This document shows, piece after piece, positions 50,895 to 59,548 of a DNA stretch of 64,000 nucleotides (position 1 is its first letter; each line of letters starts with the position of its first letter). Where the stretch lies: NCBI GenBank assembly GCA_902591645.1, contig CACJBM010000004.1, positions 1-64,000 on the forward strand, given 5' to 3'. Origin of the DNA: an uncultured Verrucomicrobiota bacterium. GTDB lineage: Bacteria; Verrucomicrobiota; Verrucomicrobiae; Verrucomicrobiales; DEV007. The notes under the pieces were generated by a model. It made no database searches. It saw only the letters and a program-made list of their open reading frames with translations, and had not been told where the DNA came from. The translations under genes were made by a program, and so were the position numbers.

Positions 50895-52151
50895 ATGAGT
50901 AGTACGCGTTTAACGAATTCCCATCCTGTAGACCGTAGAAAGTTTCTGCAGGGAATGGGTGTAGTGCTGGCCTTACCTTGGCTGGAGAGCGCGGCGATGG
51001 CGGATGCGCCTCGTACTAAGCGGTTGGTGTGTGTTGGTAACCATCTTGGTTTCTATCCGGGCAACTTTTTTCCGAAGGCGGCCGGGAAGGACTATGTGCC
51101 GACGTCGACGCTGAAGCCGCTTGAGACGCATCGTGATGATCTGACGGTGTTTTCGAATCTGGATCATGGGCTCAATGGTGGGCACAGGGCAGTGCAAGGC
51201 TTTCTGACGAGCATCAAAAAGGAAGAAGCTGCAGGGTTTCCGGAAAAGAATATCTCACTTGACCAGATCGCTGCCGAGCATGTCGGCAGTTCCACACGCT
51301 TTCCTTCGATCAATACCGGGATCGTAAACGGCACCGATATGTGTTGGACTCGTGCAGGTGTTCATGTGCCGCCAGTCACCAATCCCGCTACGCTGTTTCG
51401 AGGTCTCTTCGTGAATTCGCCTCAACGCGAACGGGAAGCACAACGTACGCGGCTGAAACATCGAGGCAGTGTGCTTGACGCTTTGCGCGATTCGGCAAAT
51501 GCCTTGAATCGAACCCTCAACGCAGTCGACCGCAACAAGTTGGATCAATATCTGACATCGGTCCGCGATGTGGAACGACGGTTACAGATGTCCAAAAAGT
51601 GGCTCAATCGTCCCAAGCCAAAACCGTCGATGAGCGAAGTGCTGGATGAAGAGAGGCAACATATCGATGAGGTGGCTCTTTTTTATGATTTGATGGCTCT
51701 GGCATTGCAGACCGACTCCACTCGTGTCGCGACTCTGGAAACCGGGATGGGCTTCCGAACGGAAGAATTGGATCTAGGATTTGGTTATCACGGACTCTCC
51801 CACCATGGAAAGTCGGATGATCGGATCGGACAACTTCGGGTCGTGGAGGCCTTTCTGACTACCAAGCTCAGTGGCTTCATTTCCCGATTGAAGGAAGCGC
51901 AGATCTTTGACAACACGCTGGTCGTGTTCGGTAGCGGTATGAGCGACGGATCAAGCCACAGCAACCGAAACCTTCCTGTGTTGCTGGCCGGTGGCGACTT
52001 GGAGCACAAGGGCCACTTAGTTTGTCCAGCTGAGCAACACAAGCGGGTTCCGCTTTCAAACCTGTGGCTGTCTTTGCTGCAATGGTTCGGTTCTGAAGCG
52101 GATCGGTTTGGTAGGAGTACGGGAACGTTTTCCCCAATGAAGATCGGGTAG
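50895..52151 (+). CDS. TAT-exported DUF1552 protein
   Basis: A 418-aa protein with twin-arginine signal VDRRKFLQGMGVVLALPW and Ala-rich end (LESAAMADA). DUF1552 segments: VCVGNHLGFYPGNFFPKAAG, LTVFSNLDHGLNGGHRAVQG, NKLDQYLTSVRDVERRLQ, FGYHGLSHHGKSDDRIGQL and VFGSGMSDGSSHSNRNLPVL. It closely resembles the DUF1552 protein at 62191 (shared YLTSVRxVERxLQ and FGSGMxxxSSHSxRNLP), so these two pairs are recent relatives. Followed 8 bp later by its cytochrome partner. Confidence 0.92.
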   Translation: MSSTRLTNSHPVDRRKFLQGMGVVLALPWLESAAMADAPRTKRLVCVGNHLGFYPGNFFPKAAGKDYVPTSTLKPLETHRDDLTVFSNLDHGLNGGHRAVQGFLTSIKKEEAAGFPEKNISLDQIAAEHVGSSTRFPSINTGIVNGTDMCWTRAGVHVPPVTNPATLFRGLFVNSPQREREAQRTRLKHRGSVLDALRDSANALNRTLNAVDRNKLDQYLTSVRDVERRLQMSKKWLNRPKPKPSMSEVLDEERQHIDEVALFYDLMALALQTDSTRVATLETGMGFRTEELDLGFGYHGLSHHGKSDDRIGQLRVVEAFLTTKLSGFISRLKEAQIFDNTLVVFGSGMSDGSSHSNRNLPVLLAGGDLEHKGHLVCPAEQHKRVPLSNLWLSLLQWFGSEADRFGRSTGTFSPMKIG

Positions 52152-52159
52152 GGCAGGCC

Positions 52160-54622
52160 ATGAAAATCATCATCCAATGTGTCGCTTTGCTTTTGATCGC
52201 GGGCAGCTCGATTGCCGACGCTGACGAATGGACCTTGAAGTTTCTAGAGCAGAGCTGCATCCGTTGTCATGGCAGCCAGAAACAAAAATCTGACCGTCGT
52301 TTTGATACGCTACCAGTGCAAATCAAGAAACTTGACGATCTGGAACGCTATCAGGAAATCGTCGATCAGCTGAATCTTGGAAACATGCCGCCCGAAGACG
52401 AACCTCAGCCGTCGGCTAAAGAGCGCGCCAAGGTCATTGCTCATTTGACCCTGCAGATCAGGACCGCCCGGATGGAACTGAGTGATTCAGGCGGACGTAG
52501 CGTGCTACGCAGGCTCAACTCGTGGGAGTATCGGCAGACGATTGGCGATCTGCTTGGGCTAAACGTCGACGTCTGGAATCCCGCCGAAGATTTTCCCGAA
52601 GAGGTCAAAGTCCATGGATTCGATAACAATGGAGCCGGTCTGGTCACCTCCGGCAGGTTGATGGATCACTACTTTATTGCGGCGGAAGAAGCCATTCGGC
52701 GAGCTACTCAGTTCGGGACCCGGCCGTTATCAAAGAAATACAAGCAGAAAACTCCATTCTACTTCAAAGGCAATGACTCAAAGGGGTTGCCCAAACTCTT
52801 CCAAACTGGCCGGTTCCGTTTTATTCCTGAGACGCCTTACACTGATCTTTACGGCCGCCATTATCGCGGTGGACACATCGGATTTCTGCCACTGTTTAGG
52901 CAAGGCGGCGTTTCTCAAAGTGGCATCTATACCATTCGCGTTCGAGCTGCAGCGGTGGGCCGCTTCCATGACTATGGCAAAGCTCTGGGCGATTTTCGAA
53001 ACGGTGATCCATTAGTGATGGAAATTGCTGGAGTCGATCGACGCGGCAGTGTCACCAGCACGGGTAACGTCTCGAAGATGACATCACTGGCGCGCATCGA
53101 ATTGACGAACGAAGAACCTCAGTGGTTTCAGTGGAACGTCTACCTCGAAGCCGGCTACGAACCGGAAGTCCGCTTTCGTAATGGCCCTCTGGCGGCCAAG
53201 CGAATGGTTCGAGTTCTGACGACTCAGGCCGCCGATAAACCGGAGTTTAAACCGTTCGTCGGCATGAAGGGAGGCATCGAGAAGGGGCACGGCGTACTTA
53301 AGGCTTATCAGGGGCCGCGCCTGCGAGTCTGGGAGATCAACGTCGAAGGCCCGCACTTCGAAACTTGGCCGACCGATGGGCACCGTGCATTATATGGCAA
53401 CCTGACACCGGACAAGCTAAACGCCAAGGCGATTGCTCAGCGTCTGAAAGCTTTCGCCGAAAAAGCCTTTCGCCGACTGCCGGTCGATGGAGAACTGGAG
53501 TCGATTCAGCGACTCGTAGCCGGCAAACTGAAGGAAGGCGTGGCGCCCTTACATGCCCTCCAGCTTGGCTTTCAGGCCATTCTATGTTCTCCAGGATTTC
53601 TATATTTGAATCTCGGCGAAGGTGAATTGAACGAAGTCGCATTGGCGTCGAGATTGTCATATTTTCTCTGGGCATCACCTCCTGATGAAGTTCTTCTCAA
53701 ACTGGCAAAAGCTGGGAAGCTGCGGTCCGGTTTGTCCGCGCAAGTGAAACGCATGCTAGCCGATACTAAGTCGGATCGATTTGTTCGGCATTTTGTGCGT
53801 CGATGGTTGGATTTGGACAACATTGGAACCATGCCTCCGTCAAAAGACTTCTTGGTGTACTATCGCGACAATCTCGGAACCGCGATGCGCAAAGAGACGG
53901 AAATGTTCTTTCGCTACGTGTTGGATAACAATCTGCCGCTGCGCGGATTCTTGGACGCAGACTATTCGTTTCTCAATCGCGAACTCGCTTTGCACTACGG
54001 CATCGAAGGAGTTCAGGGCAACGAGTTTCAGCGTGTTTCAATCAAAGGTGGGCAACGTGGTGGCCTTATCGGTCAAGGTGCATTTCTGACTGCCTCGGCT
54101 AATGGTGTGGATACGTCGCCCGTCGTTCGTGGTATTTATGCGTTGGAAAAACTGCTTGGCTACACACCACCGCCTCCTCCGCCTGACGTTCCTGTGATCG
54201 AACCTGACATCCGTGGTGCTGTTACCGTTCGTGAGCAATTAGTAAAGCATCGCGAAATAGCAACGTGCGCCGAGTGCCATCGCAAGATCGATCCGCTTGG
54301 ATTCGCCTTGGAAAACTTTGATGCCATCGGCGGGTGGCGCACGGAATATGGTCGTAATTTGCCGGTGGATGCCTCAGGGAAATTGCCCAATGGTCAGGCT
54401 TTTCAAACGTTGTATGAATTCCGTCGGCTCATGGTCGAACGTTATCCGCAGTTTACCCGTAATCTGACTGAAAGGTTTTTGACCTACGCATTAGGCAGGG
54501 AGTTGATCGCCCTTGATCGCCCGCATATTGATGACATTCTAAAGGAAATGAAAAAGGACAAGAAAGGGTTGCATGACCTCATTGAAGCGGTGGTTTTGAG
54601 CGAGGTGTTTTCTAAGAACTAG
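52160..54622 (+). CDS. Planctomycete-type cytochrome protein, PSCyt1-DUF1587-DUF1592-DUF1588-DUF1585
   Basis: An 820-aa protein with signal peptide KIIIQCVALLLIAGSSIADA; AGGG lies just before ATG 52160. Heme site CIRCHGSQKQKSDRRFD (C33, C36, H37), DUF1587 with RRLNSWEYRQTIGDLLGLNV and HGFDNNGAGLVTSG, DUF1592 around EVALASRLSYFLWASPPDEV, DUF1588 with GAFLTASANGVDTSPVVRG and CAECHRKIDPLGFALENFD (second CxxCH), and DUF1585 at the end. Closest relative in the window is the truncated gene at 63465. It follows a DUF1552 gene in one operon. Confidence 0.92.
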   Translation: MKIIIQCVALLLIAGSSIADADEWTLKFLEQSCIRCHGSQKQKSDRRFDTLPVQIKKLDDLERYQEIVDQLNLGNMPPEDEPQPSAKERAKVIAHLTLQIRTARMELSDSGGRSVLRRLNSWEYRQTIGDLLGLNVDVWNPAEDFPEEVKVHGFDNNGAGLVTSGRLMDHYFIAAEEAIRRATQFGTRPLSKKYKQKTPFYFKGNDSKGLPKLFQTGRFRFIPETPYTDLYGRHYRGGHIGFLPLFRQGGVSQSGIYTIRVRAAAVGRFHDYGKALGDFRNGDPLVMEIAGVDRRGSVTSTGNVSKMTSLARIELTNEEPQWFQWNVYLEAGYEPEVRFRNGPLAAKRMVRVLTTQAADKPEFKPFVGMKGGIEKGHGVLKAYQGPRLRVWEINVEGPHFETWPTDGHRALYGNLTPDKLNAKAIAQRLKAFAEKAFRRLPVDGELESIQRLVAGKLKEGVAPLHALQLGFQAILCSPGFLYLNLGEGELNEVALASRLSYFLWASPPDEVLLKLAKAGKLRSGLSAQVKRMLADTKSDRFVRHFVRRWLDLDNIGTMPPSKDFLVYYRDNLGTAMRKETEMFFRYVLDNNLPLRGFLDADYSFLNRELALHYGIEGVQGNEFQRVSIKGGQRGGLIGQGAFLTASANGVDTSPVVRGIYALEKLLGYTPPPPPPDVPVIEPDIRGAVTVREQLVKHREIATCAECHRKIDPLGFALENFDAIGGWRTEYGRNLPVDASGKLPNGQAFQTLYEFRRLMVERYPQFTRNLTERFLTYALGRELIALDRPHIDDILKEMKKDKKGLHDLIEAVVLSEVFSKN

Positions 54623-54658
54623 CTTCCCTTTTGCATTGTGGGCGGTATGATTGAGCTC

Positions 54659-55561
54659 ATGAAATCACTTTCTCGACGTTCATTCCTTGGTGGCACCGCT
54701 TTGGCTACTCCAATCATTTCGTTTGCTCCAACGCTTCTTGCAAAAGATAAAAATGATCCCAACCGTTTTCAGATTGGTATTCAGGAATATACCTTTCACC
54801 GATGGATTGGTTCGGGAAAACTGGATCATCTGGATTATCCGGCTCTAGCGAAGGATAAACTGGGCATTACCCATATCGAATACTGGAATAGGCCCTTTAA
54901 GGAAAAACACACCGACAAAAAATATGTTGGTGAATTGGTTAAGCGGACTATTGGAGAAGGTATGAAGAATGTGCTGATTTTGGTTGATGCCAAGAATCAG
55001 CTGGACTCAAAGGATGTCAAAGCGCGTACGCGATCAGTTGATGAACACAAAGGCTGGGTGGATTGCGCTGCACAATTAGGTTGTAAGGCTATTCGAGTTA
55101 ACTGCCGCTCCGGAGGCAATCGTGATGAGAACCTTGAAAATGCGGCCAAGGGGATGGGTGCTTTATGTGATTACGCCAAAGGTACTGGAGTAAAGATTGT
55201 GATAGAGCCTCACGGAGGCAACTCACAGGATCCAGATTGGCTCTTGGCTGCGATGAAGAAAATAAATAAACCTAACGCAGGACTTTTACCGGACTTCAAT
55301 AACTTTGGTCGTTACAATCGATATGATGGGGTGACCAAGAGTCTCCCTTATGCTCCAGCTGTATGTGCCAAGGCTTTGAAGTTCGATGACAAAGGTAACG
55401 AGACAAATACCGACTATTATAAGATGATCAAAATCATCTATGATTCTTCATACTCTGGTGTGATCTCGATCGAATTTGAAGGTCGTGGGGTGGACCCGAT
55501 TGAAGGTTCATTAAAAACGAAGGCACTCATCCAGAAGGCACTCAAGGCTGCGGCTGCATGA
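54659..55561 (+). CDS. TAT-exported TIM-barrel protein, sugar-phosphate isomerase/epimerase-like
   Basis: About 300 aa from ATG 54659; GTG 54638 and ATG 54647 are possible earlier starts. Twin-arginine signal KSLSRRSFLGGTALATPIIS. TIM-barrel segments: QIGIQEYTFHRWIG, ITHIEYWNRPFKEKH, CKAIRVNCRSGG, KIVIEPHGGNSQDP (Glu ligand), AGLLPDFNNFGRYNRYDG and GVISIEFEGRGVDPIEG. Belongs to the xylose-isomerase-like family, as does the protein at 22565, but the two are not close. Probably epimerises or isomerises a sugar in the periplasm; reaction unknown. It follows the DUF1552/cytochrome operon by 36 bp. Confidence 0.87.
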   Translation: MKSLSRRSFLGGTALATPIISFAPTLLAKDKNDPNRFQIGIQEYTFHRWIGSGKLDHLDYPALAKDKLGITHIEYWNRPFKEKHTDKKYVGELVKRTIGEGMKNVLILVDAKNQLDSKDVKARTRSVDEHKGWVDCAAQLGCKAIRVNCRSGGNRDENLENAAKGMGALCDYAKGTGVKIVIEPHGGNSQDPDWLLAAMKKINKPNAGLLPDFNNFGRYNRYDGVTKSLPYAPAVCAKALKFDDKGNETNTDYYKMIKIIYDSSYSGVISIEFEGRGVDPIEGSLKTKALIQKALKAAAA

Positions 55562-55593
55562 TGAAAGTACTGTTTTCTGGAATAAAATGAAGG

Positions 55594-55622
55594 TGGAGCG
55601 GGTGATTGGGAATCGAACCCAC
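55594..55622 (-). tRNA. 3' fragment of a tRNA-Gly (T-arm, acceptor strand, CCA)
   Basis: On the reverse strand the sequence reads GTGGGTTCGATTCCCAATCA then CCCGCTCCA: a T-loop TTCGATT with flanking stem, followed by CACCCGC, a discriminator T and CCA. This is the 3' end of bacterial tRNA-Gly with a GCGGGTG acceptor. The D-arm and anticodon arm are absent; the upstream bases are the 3' end of the peptidase gene (its stop is at 55625-55627). It is therefore a truncated tRNA, the usual mark of an att site left by an element integrating in tRNA-Gly. Confidence 0.7.
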
Positions 55623-55624
55623 TA

Positions 55625-57112
55625 TTAATCTGCTACCCAACGAGCTGCATTTTGTAGAAGTTTGTATAATTTCGAATCCGATTCAGGGTGTGGACTAATA
55701 CAGAGGACCCGGCCCTCACCGAATTCACCTGCAATGATGGCAGGTGAATTAACCATGGTCCCTTGTTGAGGTTTATATTTCGAAACTTCACTGCGGAAAG
55801 TGGCCAGACTTTGGAATGGATCCAGACCATCCTTTTCTATGAAGGACATGATTGGGCCATTATGATAGCGAACTTCAAATGGTCCTTTAATTCTGCCAAG
55901 GATTGCTTTTCCTTCTTCGGTCAGTTCCATCTTCACTGGAGCGGAAGGGCCCCTGTACCACATGCTCTTTGGTCCTATTTCGGGTAAATTGATGGTTTTG
56001 CAGAATGTCTTGTGGTTACTGATGCCTAGTGACCACTCATAGTTAGAAGCAGCTAAATAGGCGCCAGCACAAATACCAATATAACCACCACCACCTTCGA
56101 TAAATTTTTTAACAAGTTGACGCCCATCTGATCCGAGAGCAGCAGCCTGTTTACTGCCACTTCCACCAGGAAAGATGACCAGATCAAATTGACTCAAAGT
56201 GTTGGTACGAATGTCAACTGCTCCTACGCGTCTTAGATGTGTCTTGGTCTCTGCAAAGACCTTGTCCAGACTATTGGGACCGGTTCCGCCTACTCCTCCC
56301 GCGTCGTAAACTGCGATCTTTAATTCTTTAGATTTTTTAGGAACGAGGACATGGACAGAATTTTTTTCAACCATTCCGAGGTGACTTAGTAGAACATGGA
56401 CCATTAACCGGTGCTGCCGTGTTCTTGTGGATATGGGTTGGTTTTTTTTAGTAGTTTCCAAGATCATGGAGTTCGCATCGATACGCTCATGAGCTGCCCG
56501 AGCAACGCTGCCGTCGACCGGATATCGTAGGCGGACGAACTTTTTCTTGGGATCAGTTATCGTTGCATTGACTGCTTTTAGCATTTTAGGCACCACCTCA
56601 TTGGCTAAATTTCCTTTGGTGTCGATAATAGAAGTGCCGACCGAATCTGAATTGAGCTGATGAAAATCGTATCCTTCGTGCAAATCAATGAACCAGTCAG
56701 GTTTGATGTTTTTAAGATATTTCCATAGAGCGGATGCGGGTAGATCTTTGGCGTCCGGTCCTTCCTTGGTCTTGGGAAAATTACGATTCAGATCACGTAG
56801 TTTTTTCGGCTTGCCGGGTAAATATCGTGTGTCGGCCCTTAGGCCGGGCAAGTTTACTTTTGGAACAATGATCAACTGACCTTTTTTGATTGGCCAGTGA
56901 CGGATCTGTTCAGCTGCTCGTGCTCCGGCCGGTTCATTTCCGTGTATGCCCCCAGTGATGAATACGATTGGTCCTTCAATCCCGCTATCTCTTTGGTAAA
57001 AGGGGGTTTCCCATTTAGTGTCCTCTGCAAGGATTCCTGTTGAGAATTTCTCTGCACCTAGGGAATTGAGCCCTATTCCCAAGAATAACAGGAATGGAAT
57101 AGCACGTATCAT
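55625..57112 (-). CDS. AstE/M14-type zinc carboxypeptidase fused to a class-I amidotransferase-like domain
   Basis: A 495-aa secreted protein with signal peptide MIRAIPFLLFLGIGLNSLGA. Residues about 45-250 are a zinc hydrolase of the succinylglutamate-desuccinylase/aspartoacylase type: GGIHGNEPAG (H57, E60), LRDLNRNFP (107-113), WFIDLHEGYD (H145) and SMILETT (catalytic Glu 219). Residues about 265-495 match the biotin-protein-ligase N-terminal (BPL_N) amidotransferase-like fold, with VIFPGGSGSKQ and GGYIGICAGAYLAAS (candidate Cys 348) and a late CISPHPESD. Joining the two could let one protein trim peptides or acyl-amino acids and then act on the product; this is inference. Divergent from the selenoprotein gene. 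Confidence 0.85.
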   Translation of the reverse strand: MIRAIPFLLFLGIGLNSLGAEKFSTGILAEDTKWETPFYQRDSGIEGPIVFITGGIHGNEPAGARAAEQIRHWPIKKGQLIIVPKVNLPGLRADTRYLPGKPKKLRDLNRNFPKTKEGPDAKDLPASALWKYLKNIKPDWFIDLHEGYDFHQLNSDSVGTSIIDTKGNLANEVVPKMLKAVNATITDPKKKFVRLRYPVDGSVARAAHERIDANSMILETTKKNQPISTRTRQHRLMVHVLLSHLGMVEKNSVHVLVPKKSKELKIAVYDAGGVGGTGPNSLDKVFAETKTHLRRVGAVDIRTNTLSQFDLVIFPGGSGSKQAAALGSDGRQLVKKFIEGGGGYIGICAGAYLAASNYEWSLGISNHKTFCKTINLPEIGPKSMWYRGPSAPVKMELTEEGKAILGRIKGPFEVRYHNGPIMSFIEKDGLDPFQSLATFRSEVSKYKPQQGTMVNSPAIIAGEFGEGRVLCISPHPESDSKLYKLLQNAARWVAD

Positions 57113-57171
57113 TAAAAAATTAATCAGTAAAATATCTGGTCAATCTAACATAAAAAATGCCTAATAAGCAT

Positions 57172-58185
57172 ATGAAAAGAATCTATTATGCCTTGTTTCT
57201 GATAGTGTTCGCTATAGCTGACTTGGAAGCTCAGCGACAGCAGTCTGAAGAGGGTCAGAGCCGAAGCAGTAGATTTGGCCGTCAGATGGATACTGACGGG
57301 GACGGTAAGATCTCCCGCAAAGAATTTCCTGGGCCCAAGGAGACCTTTGATCAATTTGATAAAGACAAAGATAATTTCCTATCCAATGACGAACGCAATG
57401 CGATGCGTCAGAGTCGAGGCCGCAATGGTTCAGGTGGGCGTGGTAATCAGGGTGGAGGATTTCGAAGACCCAATCAGGGAGGAGGCCCCGACTTTGCTGA
57501 ACAATTATTCAAGGCCATTGATGATGATAAAAATAAGACAATATCTTCCAAAGAATGGAAGAGCTACTTTGATAAAATTATGAGTGAAGCAGACAAGGAC
57601 AAAGATGAAACAATCAGTGACAAGGAATGGCAGGCATGGATACAAAGAAGGCAATCAATTTCAAGACTAGATGGCCGCGGGAACGGTCCCAATGTAGGTG
57701 ATCCTGCGCCAGAGGTTAGTGCACAGTTCATGAATAAAAAAGACAGCCTCGAATTCAACAATATTACGCGGCTTTCAGTTATTATCTTTGGCTCATATAC
57801 TTGAGGCCCCTTCTCTAGGGATGCCGGGAGCCTCCAAAAAGTGTACGAAACCTATGGCAAGGAAGCAGACTTCTATTGGGTCTATATTCGTGAAGCTCAT
57901 CCATTGGGTTCTTCTCGTCCTTCGCCATTGAAAATTGAGCAACCTAAGACATTTTCTGAGCGTGAAGAGATTGCGCAATCCTGTCAGGCCGGACTGAATC
58001 TTTCGGTTCCATTATTAGTGGACGATATTAAAGATACTGTTTCACGTGCCTTCGATGCCATGCCTGACCGTATGTATATCATAGGCAAAGATGGTCGAAT
58101 TGCTTACAAGGGCGGTATAGGGCCCCGTGAATTTGATGTTTCAGAGATGCAGGAAGAGCTCAAAAAGCTTATCGGGGAAAAATGA
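57172..58185 (+). CDS. EF-hand / iodothyronine-deiodinase-like selenoprotein (in-frame TGA)
   Basis: Read normally, this gives a 210-aa EF-hand protein stopping at TGA 57802-57804 and a separate downstream frame at 57841. The frame is the same and open through the TGA to TGA 58183-58185, so one protein of about 337 aa results. Signal peptide KRIYYALFLIVFAIADLEA (ATG 57157 is an alternative start). Four Ca-binding loops: DTDGDGKISRKEF, DKDKDNFLSNDE, DDDKNKTISSKEW and DKDKDETISDKEW, split by a Gly/Arg-rich linker. Then a thioredoxin fold: SVIIFGSYTUGPF (U = Sec, about 211), VYIREAH, PLLVDD, AMPDRMYIIGKDGRIAYKG and a late GP. These match iodothyronine deiodinases block by block (human D1: FGSCTUPSF, YIEEAH, ALPERLYII). 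Bacterial relatives exist; thyroid hormone is not the expected substrate. A reductive dehalogenation or peroxidase-like role is inferred. It overlaps the next sulfatase gene by ATGA. Confidence 0.9.
57802..57834 (+). promoter_or_regulatory. bSECIS hairpin of the deiodinase-like gene
   Basis: Starting inside the TGA itself, GAGGC (57803-57807) pairs with GCCTC (57830-57834), and CCC (57808-57810) with GGG (57826-57828) around one bulged A (57829). The 15-nt apical loop (57811-57825) contains AGGG at 57817-57820, about 13-16 nt after the UGA. This is what a bacterial Sec-insertion element looks like: a stem directly after UGA with G in the loop. Confidence 0.65.
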
Positions 58186-59498
58186 AAACCTTTGTTTTTC
58201 ATATAGTTTTTTATGCCTTTCTTTTAGCCCCGACCTCTTATGCCAATGACCGGCTCAACGTGATTCTCATAATGGCTGATGATTCGGCTGCGGATAATTA
58301 TGGGTGCTACGGGAGTAAGTTTTTTTCTACACCACGGCTCGATGCTTTAGCTCGGACCGGTGCCAAGTTCAATCATTGCTACTCCGAGCCAGTGTGCACT
58401 TCGAGTCGGGTCAAGATAATGACCGGTCGTGATGGTATACGGAATTATGTTCAATTTGGGACCTTGGACAAGGACGAGGTCACTTTCGGAAACATGATGA
58501 AGGACTCTAATTATGAGACAGCTATTGCCGGTAAATGGCAGCTTCACGGAGGATCTCGTGGAACTCTAGCTCCGGCCTGTGGTTTTGATAATTACTGTTT
58601 ATGGAATTATCCGGGCACTTCGCGTTCTAGGTTCTGGAACCCTAGTCTTATGCGTGATGGGAAACTCATGGAAACAACTGAAAAAGATTATGGTCCTGAC
58701 ATTCTTACGGATTACCTGATTGAGTTCATTGGTAAGAACAGATCCAAGCCTTTCTTTGCTTATTATCCAATGCTGCTTGTCCATTCTCCCTTTTTGAAGA
58801 CTCCCGATAGTAAGCTTGACGCTAATAGACTAATTTCTAAGAGCCTCACGAACTTTCGTGATATGACAGCGTACGCTGATAAGTGTGTGGGGAGAATTGT
58901 TGATGCACTTGATGAGTATGGGTTACGTGAGAAGACCGTGATTATTTATACTACTGATAACGGTACTGGCCGTTCACTGACTTATCCTTATGGTAAAGAA
59001 AAGCGAACAGGAGAAAAAGCTTATGCGACTGATGGGGGAACCCACGCGCCCTTGATCGTCAATTGCCCAGGCACTGTTCCTGCCGGGACCGTTAGTGATG
59101 ATCTAGTGGATTTTTCAGATGTGCTTCCTACGATCGCCGATATTACTGGCGCCAAATTACCGGAAGTGAAACTGGATGGTCGCAGTTTTTGGCCCCAGTG
59201 CCTAGGAACAAAAGGCAATCCCCGTGATTTTATTTTTCAATACTACTACCCTAAATATAAGCCGGCCGCGGCCAAGCATGGTCAGGGAGTTAATGACCAG
59301 GAAATTATATGGGCTCAGAACCAGCGTCATAAGCTTTACCGTGACGGAACTCTGTATGCTGTAATTGACCGTTACGAAAAGGCTCCACTCAGTCCTGGAG
59401 TCAGTACCCAAGCTGACAAGGACCGTGATCTTCTTCAAAAAGGGCTGGATTCAATGCCATTGAAGGCTGCTAAACTGAGTTTAGAGAAGAAGAAATAG
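58182..59498 (+). CDS. Secreted sulfatase coupled to the selenoprotein gene
   Basis: A 438-aa protein with signal peptide KTFVFHIVFYAFLLAPTSYA; its ATG overlaps the preceding stop (ATGA). Sulfatase motifs: ILIMADDSAADNYGCYG, modified-Cys site CTSSRVKIMTGRDG (Cys 72), IAGKWQLHGG, YTTDNGTGRS and DFSDVLPTIADITGAKLP. As in the 41535 sulfatase the motif has Ser in the position usually held by Pro, so maturation by the standard formylglycine enzyme is less certain. The translational coupling to a selenoprotein is notable. Substrate unknown. Confidence 0.91.
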   Translation: MKTFVFHIVFYAFLLAPTSYANDRLNVILIMADDSAADNYGCYGSKFFSTPRLDALARTGAKFNHCYSEPVCTSSRVKIMTGRDGIRNYVQFGTLDKDEVTFGNMMKDSNYETAIAGKWQLHGGSRGTLAPACGFDNYCLWNYPGTSRSRFWNPSLMRDGKLMETTEKDYGPDILTDYLIEFIGKNRSKPFFAYYPMLLVHSPFLKTPDSKLDANRLISKSLTNFRDMTAYADKCVGRIVDALDEYGLREKTVIIYTTDNGTGRSLTYPYGKEKRTGEKAYATDGGTHAPLIVNCPGTVPAGTVSDDLVDFSDVLPTIADITGAKLPEVKLDGRSFWPQCLGTKGNPRDFIFQYYYPKYKPAAAKHGQGVNDQEIIWAQNQRHKLYRDGTLYAVIDRYEKAPLSPGVSTQADKDRDLLQKGLDSMPLKAAKLSLEKKK

Positions 59499-59548
59499 AT
59501 TTTGAGCCAATTAACTTTCTTTCCGGAATATATTTATAGAACCGGCCA

